From Prevotella sp. BV3P1 (GTDB lineage: Bacteria; Bacteroidota; Bacteroidia; Bacteroidales; Bacteroidaceae): 64,000 nucleotides of DNA. The stretch lies in NCBI RefSeq assembly GCF_000479005.1, contig NZ_AWXC01000004.1, positions 91,593 to 155,592 of the forward strand. Reading direction: 5' to 3'. Positions 26,094 to 34,162 of this stretch are shown here, one piece after another. A program made the translations under genes and the position numbers. Numbering within the stretch: the stretch's first letter is position 1; every line of letters starts with the position of its first letter. The notes under the pieces were generated by a model. That model made no database searches, had not been told where the DNA came from, and saw nothing but the letters and a program-made list of their open reading frames with translations.

Positions 26094-26663
26094 ATGATTA
26101 TACCATACAAAATCATTTTAGCCTCACATTCTCCACGGCGCCAAGAGTTGCTGCGGGGACTTGATGTGAGCTTTGAGGTTAAGGTGAAAGAGGGCATTCC
26201 CGAGGATTATCCAGCCGATTTAGACACGGTCGAGATACCCAAGTTTATCGCACAAAAAAAGGCTGCTGCCTACGAAATGACTCAAGACGAGCTATTGATT
26301 ACAGCCGACACAGTGGTAGTGCTGGGCCGACATGTCATGGGTAAGCCTGTGGATGCCGACCATGCCCGACGCATGTTAAGAAAGCTAAGCGGTAAGACGC
26401 ATCAAGTGGTGACGGGCGTTTGTCTGAAAACGGCATCGGAGCAGCGTGCCTTTTCGGTGGTGACAAACGTGACGTTCAAAGAGCTTTCGGATGCTGAGAT
26501 AGATTACTACGTTGAGAAATACCAGCCTTTCGACAAAGCAGGTGCATACGGTATACAAGAGTGGATTGGCTATATCGGTGTAACCAAGCTGGAGGGTAGT
26601 TACTTCAACGTCATGGGATTGCCTGTTCAGCGCATTTATGAAGAGTTGAACAAAATGAAGTAA
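26094..26663 (+). CDS. maf: Maf-family nucleotide pyrophosphatase
   Basis: A 189-residue house-cleaning enzyme hydrolysing dTTP/UTP or modified nucleoside triphosphates. It shows IILASHSPRRQELLRGL (S-x-S-PRR-ELL motif), ITADTVVVL, GKPVDADHARRMLRKLSGKT and DKAGAYGIQEWIG (AGxYxIQ), all typical. An in-frame TTG at 26067 would add nine residues but sits on the -7 box, so ATG 26094 is used. Divergent from the GNAT-like gene and convergent with the metallopeptidase gene. Confidence 0.93.
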   Translation: MIIPYKIILASHSPRRQELLRGLDVSFEVKVKEGIPEDYPADLDTVEIPKFIAQKKAAAYEMTQDELLITADTVVVLGRHVMGKPVDADHARRMLRKLSGKTHQVVTGVCLKTASEQRAFSVVTNVTFKELSDAEIDYYVEKYQPFDKAGAYGIQEWIGYIGVTKLEGSYFNVMGLPVQRIYEELNKMK

Positions 26664-26773
26664 CCATCTTCAATACAACGATTTAATGTCTTGATGATTT
26701 GTGTTTTGAAAGGCGATTGCAAGTGTGTTTGTCACCTTTCTGCATCATGCGTTCTTTCCATTCATGCAAAGTG

Positions 26774-26861
26774 GTTTTTCAATAGCATTGAGTTTGGTGC
26801 TTAAAGTCATTGAGTTTGGTGTCCAAAGTGATAGAGATTGGATGCCAAACTCAATGCTATT
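26774..26861. repeat. 22-bp phased repeat array enclosing a 17-bp perfect inverted repeat
   Basis: Four 22-nt units (26774-26795, 26796-26817, 26818-26839, 26840-26861). Units 1-3 read in one direction with core CATTGAGTTTGG; unit 4 is inverted, so AATAGCATTGAGTTTGG (26781-26797) pairs perfectly with 26845-26861. It lies between the convergent maf and metallopeptidase genes and may terminate both. Same family as 15280-15367 and 55300-55387. Confidence 0.85.
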
Positions 26862-26930
26862 AAAATCGATGAGCAGATTGATTGAAAAATAAAACGAAGA
26901 AGAGTGTTGCTCTTCGTTTTAGCTTCCCAT

Positions 26931-27806
26931 TTACAAGTCACTTTCGTTTACGTTGAAGGTACTGATGCTCATGTCGCCTTTTTCAATTCCCATCTTCAAC
27001 CATTTCATGCGCTGTGCACTGGTTCCGTGGGTGAACAACTCTGGCTGACTGTATCCCTGTGCCTTTTCTTGCAGGTAATTGTCACCTATTTTTTCGGCAC
27101 AGTTGATGGCTTCTTCTATGTCGCCGTCTTCCAACGAATGGTATTCCGCATCATCATGATGGGCCCATACGCCGGCGTAATAATCGGCCAAAAGCTCCAA
27201 ACGCACACTCACCTTGTTGGCTTCAGCCTTGCTCATGCGGCTCATCATGCTATGTCCTTCTGACAAGATGCCCAGTAGATGCTCTACATGGTGGCCCACC
27301 TCATGCGCGATGACGTAGGCGTAGGCAAAGTCGCCGCCAGCTCCCAGTTGGCGTTTCATGGTGGTGAAGAACGAAAGGTCAAGGTACAGCTTCTGGTCAC
27401 CCGAACAATAAAACGGCCCTACTGCCGATGATGCTGAACCACAGGCACTCTGTACGCCACCCGTAAACAACACCAACGTAGGGGGAGTGTACTTGCGTCC
27501 CATCTGCTGAAATACCTTTGTCCATACGTCTTCCGTGCTTGCGAGTATCTGTCTGGAAAACTTTGCCAGCTCTTCCTCTTCTGCCGTGAATTCCCGTTGT
27601 TGCGGTGTACGCTCTTCTTGCAAGCCGTTCAGTGCGCCTTGTTGGATGACGTTTCCTATCACGTCACCAAGGTTTCCGCCCGACATGAAGGTCATCAGGG
27701 CAATCACAACAATGGCTCCTAAGCCTCCGATGCCCGCCTTTGCGCCTCTTCCCATGCGCCGCCGGTCTTCTACGTTGTTGCTTTCTCTTCGTCCGTTTAA
27801 TCTCAT
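26931..27806 (-). CDS. Neutral zinc metallopeptidase (YpfJ family)
   Basis: A 291-residue membrane-anchored protein. A basic N-terminus (MRLNGRRESNNVEDRRRMGR) precedes one transmembrane helix (GLGAIVVIALMTFMSG, about residues 28-43), placing the domain outside the cytoplasm. The zinc site HEVGHHVEHLLG (HExxH, about 170-181) and the downstream ELLADYYAGVWAHH give the metal ligands and match the family, as does CGSASSAVGPFYCSGDQKLY. Full length, role not established. Own promoter candidate at 27851-27858. Confidence 0.9.
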   Translation of the reverse strand: MRLNGRRESNNVEDRRRMGRGAKAGIGGLGAIVVIALMTFMSGGNLGDVIGNVIQQGALNGLQEERTPQQREFTAEEEELAKFSRQILASTEDVWTKVFQQMGRKYTPPTLVLFTGGVQSACGSASSAVGPFYCSGDQKLYLDLSFFTTMKRQLGAGGDFAYAYVIAHEVGHHVEHLLGILSEGHSMMSRMSKAEANKVSVRLELLADYYAGVWAHHDDAEYHSLEDGDIEEAINCAEKIGDNYLQEKAQGYSQPELFTHGTSAQRMKWLKMGIEKGDMSISTFNVNESDL

Positions 27807-27850
27807 TTTGTATGTTGTTTTATGGTTGACTTATTGAATTGAATGATAGA

Positions 27851-27858
27851 CAAATTTA
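27851..27858 (-). promoter_or_regulatory. -7 box (TAAATTTG) of the metallopeptidase gene
   Basis: Minus-strand TAAATTTG about 45 nt upstream of ATG 27806. No -33 match at 19 nt. Confidence 0.4.
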
Positions 27859-28024
27859 ATCATTTATTTGATAACACAGCCCTAAATGTGCTTGAATGAT
27901 GCTTCAATGCGGACCAATCCTCTGTTTTTGTATGATGAGGGTGGTTGAAATGCGGCCTCACGCATCCAAAGCGGGTATGTCATTTTAGGCTTGTCACATT
28001 CTGATTTCTCGGCGTACGGCCCTA

Positions 28025-30907
28025 CTAACCTCTCGATGTTGGAGGAACGTTACGGTCACAAAGCTGGCGATAGGCACAATAGGTGCATCGTTTCAGTTCG
28101 CTGGTGGGTGCAAAGGGGATGGATGGATTGTAGATTTCGCTCAGTAATTGCTGCAAATTTTCCTTGAATTTCGCATCATACTCTCCAATATCCAGCACCT
28201 TTTCCTTCTCTAAAAGCAGTGTCGGATCGTAGTCTTCACCAGCGGTTTGTTGGATAAAGAGCAGTGCCGGACTTACTGGTAGCTGTGCAGGATTGAGCTG
28301 GGGATGGTGCTTGACGATAGAAGCGTATAAGAAGGTTTGTAGATAATAGTCCTTGTGCTTTTCTGAAAGCTTTTCATCGGTAAAGATGTCATCCACGTCA
28401 ACGGGCGTCGATGTCATGGATTTGCCTGTTTTGTAGTCGATGACCCGTATGCGATGCGTGCCGTCGGGATTGACAATCTCGTCCAATCGGTCGATGTAGC
28501 CACCCACTGATAAAGAGTGCGAATCCTGCGCTGTCTCGAAAGAAAGGGTCGAACTGACTTTCTCTTCCAATGATTTGATGACGAAAGGAGCCAGCTTTTC
28601 ATCAATCTGCAGCAAGCGGTTGAGGTAGTCGATGATGACCCTTCGGTTGATGAGTTGTAGACCATTGTACTCGGGTCGGTAGCCCTTGTTGCTTACATTG
28701 AACAATTCTTCGTTAAAAGCCTGGTCTACAAACTGTTCGATGCGCTTTCCTTTCGTTCGCAGGTCATGAATGTCGCTGGCTTGTATGCGTTGGTTTTTCT
28801 CCTTCAGATGGGTATAAATCAGTTCTGCGCTGCGGTGAAAAATGTTGCCGAACATGCGGTTGTCAACGGCATCCTCAGCCTCTGGCTCCTTCAATCCCGC
28901 GAGGATGTTGTAATAAAATTGCAACGGGCATCGCAGATAGCGGTTGATGGCGGTGGGAGAGAGCTGCTCCAGTTGGTTCAAGGCCTGCATTACCTGTTCG
29001 TTTTTCTCAATCACTTCCGGCCCATGTGTCTCCATGCTTTGCCCGCACAGCATGGAGTATCGTTGGATGGGGTGCCCACTTTCTACCATCATCTGCAACA
29101 TGAACCTGCTCATTTCGCCCGTGTGACTAATCTCGGTTGAATTGTTATAGGTAAGCGTCACGTCGCTGGCTCGCTGTATCAAGCGGTGAAAATGATAGGC
29201 ATAGATGGCCACTTTGTGCTTCACCGTGGTGAGTCCGTAGGCTTCACGCAAGGCGTGTGGGATGAAAGACGTGTCGCTCACCCCTTTTGGCATGTTGCCA
29301 TCGTTGCACGATAGCACGAGCAGATGGTCGAAATCGAGGTTGCGCGTTTCCAATACGCCCATCACTTGGATGCCTTCAGCAGGCTCGCCATGGAACGGGA
29401 TGCTGGTGGCTTGGATGAGTTGGGCCATGAGGCGTTCGAAGGTAGTGAGGTTGATGGTGAGGTCGCCGGCAGCGATTAGGTCTGACAGTCGATTGAGTAA
29501 GGTGTACATCCTGAACACCGACTCTTGGAAAAAAGCGTCTTCGTTGTTTTTTCCTTGCTTTCCTATCCGTTTGAGGACATTGAGTATCCATTTGGTAAGC
29601 AAGCAGTTGGTTGGGTCGTCATCTATGTCTGTAAACAGAAGGGACAGGCCGTCGTCCATGGAAAGCTCGCTGCGGGTTGGAAAGTAATGTTTCTCGGTTT
29701 CGAGATGCGTGAGCAATGTTTGGTGATTCTCTGAAATATACTGGGCATACGGATGTCTTAACACGCGCTTGACGGCTGTCAGTCGGTACTTGTCTGTGTT
29801 GAGGATGTGGCCGGAGGTTTGCAGCATCAGCAGGACGTTGATGAGTGATGCCACCGGCGATTGCGCCAACGGATAGCCCGTGGTGATGTTGATTTTTCCC
29901 GCTTCTGGTGGGATGCAGTGAATCACCGTTTGCAAGAGCTGCTCGTCGCACATCACGATGGCGGTGTTCTTGCCAGCTTCGATACGCCCTTTTTCTCGCA
30001 GCCAAGTGGTGATGTAGCGGGCTTGCATGTTCTCTGTGGGAGCCGATAGGTATGTGATGCCTTTCGGTTGTGTGAACTGCTTGTATAGCTCGTCCGACTG
30101 GTTGTCCAGCTCATTTGGGAACATGTCCAGGTATTGACGGATGAAATGGCCGGCCTCTTGCTTGCCGTCTGTCAGGTAATAGCGGTCGAAGTCCCAATAA
30201 AACTTGGCCTTACCCATGTCTTTCAGTCGTTTGAAGAGAGCTTGTTCTACATTTTGCAGCACGTTGAAGCCCACGAAGACATATTGGTCGTATTCAAATT
30301 CGATGTCCTCATTCTGTGCCACTTGTCGATAGAGAGCGCCTTCGTAGGCGATTCCCTGGTCTGACAGGCGCTGGTTGAAATCGTGATAGATGTCCTTGAA
30401 ATGGCTCCACAGATTGAGAAATCGACGCTTTAGTTCAGTGTCGTGATCTTCATCAAAGTTCTTGAAGAATGCTTGGAGTATCTTTTTTTGCTCCTCAGAC
30501 AGGTAAGAAACGTCATCAAACTCGTGTATGTCTCGAAGATTGGCAAACACTTTGTCGGCATCAACCATGTTCTTGTCTATGTCATCAAAGTCGGAAAGCA
30601 ACAGTTGCCCCCATCCATAGAACTTGTCAAGCGTTTCATCGCTTCCGGTACACGCGTTGAATGATTTGTGCAAGTCACAGATTAATTTGATGGAGTCGCT
30701 GACGGTTAAGTGGGAATGGCGGCGAAACAAGTCGCTGATGGTGATGTAGGACGGACTCCAGATGGGGCGGTCTGACAGGCATGCCAGCTGCTCGTTCATG
30801 AACAGCGACGCGCGCTTGTTGGGAAAAACTACCGCCACGCGGGATAAGTCCTGCCCGAACTTGGCAGTCAGGTCTTGGGCTACATATTTTAAAAAGCTGT
30901 TTTTCAT
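28025..30907 (-). CDS. AddB-like PD-(D/E)XK nuclease/inactivated helicase subunit
   Basis: A 960-residue partner of the AddA-like helicase, for double-strand break end resection and recombination. The N-terminal part has a helicase-like fold without an evident complete Walker A (AVVFPNKRASLFMNEQL). The C-terminal nuclease domain holds MFGNIFHRSAELIY, RIRVIDYKTGK (catalytic D..DYK) and YLQTFLYA. Cysteines in RYLRCPLQFYYN and at the end in RCTYCAYRQLC are positioned like the 4Fe-4S cluster of AddB. It overlaps the addA-like gene by 4 nt (ATGA), so the two are translationally coupled. Assignment rests on motifs and context; sequence similarity to classical AddB is low. Confidence 0.85.
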   Translation of the reverse strand: MKNSFLKYVAQDLTAKFGQDLSRVAVVFPNKRASLFMNEQLACLSDRPIWSPSYITISDLFRRHSHLTVSDSIKLICDLHKSFNACTGSDETLDKFYGWGQLLLSDFDDIDKNMVDADKVFANLRDIHEFDDVSYLSEEQKKILQAFFKNFDEDHDTELKRRFLNLWSHFKDIYHDFNQRLSDQGIAYEGALYRQVAQNEDIEFEYDQYVFVGFNVLQNVEQALFKRLKDMGKAKFYWDFDRYYLTDGKQEAGHFIRQYLDMFPNELDNQSDELYKQFTQPKGITYLSAPTENMQARYITTWLREKGRIEAGKNTAIVMCDEQLLQTVIHCIPPEAGKINITTGYPLAQSPVASLINVLLMLQTSGHILNTDKYRLTAVKRVLRHPYAQYISENHQTLLTHLETEKHYFPTRSELSMDDGLSLLFTDIDDDPTNCLLTKWILNVLKRIGKQGKNNEDAFFQESVFRMYTLLNRLSDLIAAGDLTINLTTFERLMAQLIQATSIPFHGEPAEGIQVMGVLETRNLDFDHLLVLSCNDGNMPKGVSDTSFIPHALREAYGLTTVKHKVAIYAYHFHRLIQRASDVTLTYNNSTEISHTGEMSRFMLQMMVESGHPIQRYSMLCGQSMETHGPEVIEKNEQVMQALNQLEQLSPTAINRYLRCPLQFYYNILAGLKEPEAEDAVDNRMFGNIFHRSAELIYTHLKEKNQRIQASDIHDLRTKGKRIEQFVDQAFNEELFNVSNKGYRPEYNGLQLINRRVIIDYLNRLLQIDEKLAPFVIKSLEEKVSSTLSFETAQDSHSLSVGGYIDRLDEIVNPDGTHRIRVIDYKTGKSMTSTPVDVDDIFTDEKLSEKHKDYYLQTFLYASIVKHHPQLNPAQLPVSPALLFIQQTAGEDYDPTLLLEKEKVLDIGEYDAKFKENLQQLLSEIYNPSIPFAPTSELKRCTYCAYRQLCDRNVPPTSRG

Positions 30908-33900
30908 TTCACTTCTTCAATCTTGTTGCTGTAAACATACCACAGGTATCCGGTCACATGGGCATGCCCCATCTGGGTCAACAATTGCATGTATTGCTTG
31001 ACTTGATCGATGTGTTGGGGCTTTGGGTTGCCAAACTTGAAGTCAACTACTATCATCTGTTGTCCGTCGGTCATCACCCTGTCCGGTCGGTGGGTCATCA
31101 CTTCTCCCGTCGTGGGATTGACATGCAAGATGCTGCACTCGTTAAATAGTTTCCATTTGCCAGAGAACCAGCTCGCAACCTTGGGATGATTGAGTCGCTT
31201 GTTCAACATCTCTTGCAGTTTTTCTCGGGTCACAACGTCATCGTATAATACGCCATCAAATTCTAATTGCTTCAATACAGCTTCCACATCGTCAGCGGTT
31301 TTGATTTGAGAAAACAGCTGATGGAGGATGTTTCCCAGTTGGATGTAGCTGGATTGTCTGTCCTCCGGTTCCTCATCTTGGCTGACAAACTCTTTGCTCT
31401 GGTTGCTTTGTCTGAATTCAACCATGTTTTCAAAACTCTCCATTTCTATCTTCAGCGTCTTGACAGGAAGCTGAAAGATGTTATCGGAAGCCTTTTTTGT
31501 TTCGTCTTTAGGCGTGGACAGAGTTCCGAACTCCAGGCTGATGGTGTCGTTCTTGTCATCCATGTCGCCCGTAAGAATGCTTCCCGACAGTGCTTGTTGC
31601 ATCTCTTCCACACTTTCTTCAATTACTTTTGAGCGTCTACCAGCACTCTTTCGTTGGCCAAGGATGAAGAGACTCTTGCCTGCTCTGGTCAAGGCAACGT
31701 AGAGTAGGTTGAGGTTATCAACCATGTTTTGCAGATGCTCGTGCTGATAATCAGGCTCGAAGAAAGTGTTTGTCATGCTTTTCTCCGAGAAATCTATCGG
31801 TATGAGCGGCAGTTGACAGAAGGGTTCAGTATCCGTTCTGCACCATAATGTGTACCTTCTTTCAAGCTGCCAGTCACAGAAAGGAATGATGACATGGTCG
31901 AATTCCAGTCCCTTACTCTTGTGAATGGTCAGTATTCTGATTCCATCAAAGCCGTCACTTTGAATGGTTTTGTCATGCAATGTCTCGTTCCACTGCTCCA
32001 GAAAGTTGTCCAATCCAGTGATGTTGTCAGTCAAATATTGATTCAGCAGGTCATAAAACTCACAGATGTACGCACTTTGATCCTTGAGTGTGTCGAGTTG
32101 AAAGATGGCAAACAAACGTTCAACCAAATCGATTGGTGGTAAGGTTAATAATGAATCGGATTGTTGCGTGAAGTCTTTTGGAAGCCAATCCGTAACGTCT
32201 TTTCCTTGAATGAATAAGTCGTTGTCGTCCAGTTTGTTGTTAAGTATTCGCTTTTGATATACTTTTGATAGATTAGCCAAGGCGATTTTGTCTTCCGGAT
32301 GCATGAGACAATGCAGGGCATCTATCAACAGATTGACCGCAATGGATGAGTCCAATCGGAACGCTTCGTCAGATACTAGGCGTATTTCCGGCATGGTTTC
32401 CATCAGTGCGTCAGCGATGGTGGGTATCTCTTTGTTGTTGCGAACCAGGATGGCGATGTCTTTTTGCCGCACTCCTTGCCCCTTCAGCATAGTGATAATC
32501 TGTGCGATTTCGGTCTCCATCAGGTAATCATAGTCTTCTTTTGGAAAGAGTTTGATGATGGCAAAGCCTGTCTGAACCTTCTCATCAGGCGCTTTTTGGC
32601 ACACGTCCTCGTACGCTTTCTTTACTTGCTCCGCTTCTTCAGGGTTGTCTGTGGCCAGTGCTTCATACTCTTTTTGTGCGACAATCGTGAAGAATGTGTT
32701 GTTGAAATCAATGATGTTCTTCTCAGATCGGCGGTTTACGTCAAGTTTAAGAGTTTCGAGTAGATGACCTTGTGATGGAAACTCCTGCTCAATATTGTTC
32801 AATAGTCGCCAATCACCAGAGCGGAACCGATAGATGCTTTGTTTGACATCACCCACGATGAGACCGGTACCATCAGCGTGACTGATGACTTCTTTCAATA
32901 GAATCTTGAAGTTTTGCCATTGGATAGTGCTGGTATCTTGAAACTCATCAATCATGATGTGTTTGAGTTGTGTGCCTATCTTTTCAAAGATAAAGGGCGA
33001 GTCGCTGTCCTCAATGAGCTTGTTGAGCAACAGCTGTGTGTCGCTGAGCAAGAAGCTGTTCGAGTCGGCGTTCAGCTCTCTTACCTTTTTCTCAATGCTA
33101 CCGAGCAGTCTTAGCTGGTTGAGATGTCGCAAGATGAGTGTCGCCGTGCGGAAAGGAACAAGTAGTTGTCTTCGTCTTTGTTCTGTGGTATTCAGCAAGT
33201 TGGTGAGTTCTGTAGCCAGCGTCATCAACCCCTTATCTTTTTGATCGCCCTTTCTCAACCACTCTTCCGGTGACTCTGCTGCTTTTTGTGCCGTGAGGTT
33301 GAACAGTGTGCTGTCGTCATATACGCCCGAACTTAGCTTGATGAAATAGCCTGCGGGTCCTTTTTTTCCACTCTTCAGATTATCGATTGAAGCCTGATGT
33401 CGGTCAAGTGTTTCATCGAAGGCTTCCCCCATTTTACTGAATTCTGCTAATGCTCGTTCTCTTATGTTTCTCAATTGCTTGGTATATTGCACAAAGAAAT
33501 CCTCTTGACCCAGCACGCTTTCCAGTTCATCGCGATGCGCTTTATACACATCCTTAAAGATGTTCGAGCCAAAATCCTTAATTTCTCCAATGACATTCCA
33601 TGACTTGTCGTCAGAGATGTTTTGCCGGATGTATTCGTATATCCATCTCAAGAGTTTGTCGTTTGGCTGCAATTCTTCAATCAACTCATCTACTGCCTTT
33701 TCTTTCACTTGCTTATCTCTCAGCTCAATTCTTAGGTTTGCTGTGAGATCGAGTTCCCTTGCCAGGTTTCTCAACACGCTTTGAAAGAAAGCATCAATCG
33801 TTTCTACCCTGAAATAATTGTAATTGTGCAGCAACTGTCCCAAAGCCTTTTGCGCCCGTTCACGGATTTTAGTGCTGGGAAAGGTGATGGATTCTTGTAT

Positions 33901-34152
33901 CTTGTGTAAATAACTATCAGAGTCGGGCAAGCCATGAGCGATGCCATACAGTTGGCTCAGGATGCGCATCTTCATTTCTTCTGTCGCCTTGTTGGTAAAG
34001 GTAACAGCCAAGATGGAGCGGTAGGCGTCGGGATTTTCAATGACCCGTTTCATATACTCCGTGGCCAGTGTGAAGGTTTTGCCGCTGCCCGCACTTGCTT
34101 TATACACCGTGAGCGATGGTTGTTGTTCAGATGAGTTGTTCGTTGCAGTCAT
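30904..34152 (-). CDS. AddA-like UvrD/Rep helicase-nuclease
   Basis: A 1082-residue superfamily 1 helicase fused to a C-terminal nuclease. Motif I VYKASAGSGKTFTLATEYM near residue 20, Ia AVTFTNKATEEMKMRI, II MIDEFQDTSTIQW, III VGDVKQSIYRFRSGDW, V RILTIHKSKGLEFDHV and VI NLLYVALTRAGKSLFI are all present. The nuclease shows HRPDRVMTDGQQMIVVDFKF. With the AddB-like protein it should process DNA ends for RecA loading. The frame runs to 34236, inside the upstream DUF5686 gene, but MTATNNSSEQQPSLTVYKAS at 34152 lies 10 nt after that gene's stop and is the natural start. Confidence 0.9.
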   Translation of the reverse strand: MTATNNSSEQQPSLTVYKASAGSGKTFTLATEYMKRVIENPDAYRSILAVTFTNKATEEMKMRILSQLYGIAHGLPDSDSYLHKIQESITFPSTKIRERAQKALGQLLHNYNYFRVETIDAFFQSVLRNLARELDLTANLRIELRDKQVKEKAVDELIEELQPNDKLLRWIYEYIRQNISDDKSWNVIGEIKDFGSNIFKDVYKAHRDELESVLGQEDFFVQYTKQLRNIRERALAEFSKMGEAFDETLDRHQASIDNLKSGKKGPAGYFIKLSSGVYDDSTLFNLTAQKAAESPEEWLRKGDQKDKGLMTLATELTNLLNTTEQRRRQLLVPFRTATLILRHLNQLRLLGSIEKKVRELNADSNSFLLSDTQLLLNKLIEDSDSPFIFEKIGTQLKHIMIDEFQDTSTIQWQNFKILLKEVISHADGTGLIVGDVKQSIYRFRSGDWRLLNNIEQEFPSQGHLLETLKLDVNRRSEKNIIDFNNTFFTIVAQKEYEALATDNPEEAEQVKKAYEDVCQKAPDEKVQTGFAIIKLFPKEDYDYLMETEIAQIITMLKGQGVRQKDIAILVRNNKEIPTIADALMETMPEIRLVSDEAFRLDSSIAVNLLIDALHCLMHPEDKIALANLSKVYQKRILNNKLDDNDLFIQGKDVTDWLPKDFTQQSDSLLTLPPIDLVERLFAIFQLDTLKDQSAYICEFYDLLNQYLTDNITGLDNFLEQWNETLHDKTIQSDGFDGIRILTIHKSKGLEFDHVIIPFCDWQLERRYTLWCRTDTEPFCQLPLIPIDFSEKSMTNTFFEPDYQHEHLQNMVDNLNLLYVALTRAGKSLFILGQRKSAGRRSKVIEESVEEMQQALSGSILTGDMDDKNDTISLEFGTLSTPKDETKKASDNIFQLPVKTLKIEMESFENMVEFRQSNQSKEFVSQDEEPEDRQSSYIQLGNILHQLFSQIKTADDVEAVLKQLEFDGVLYDDVVTREKLQEMLNKRLNHPKVASWFSGKWKLFNECSILHVNPTTGEVMTHRPDRVMTDGQQMIVVDFKFGNPKPQHIDQVKQYMQLLTQMGHAHVTGYLWYVYSNKIEEVK

Positions 34153-34162
34153 GTTTTGAGTT

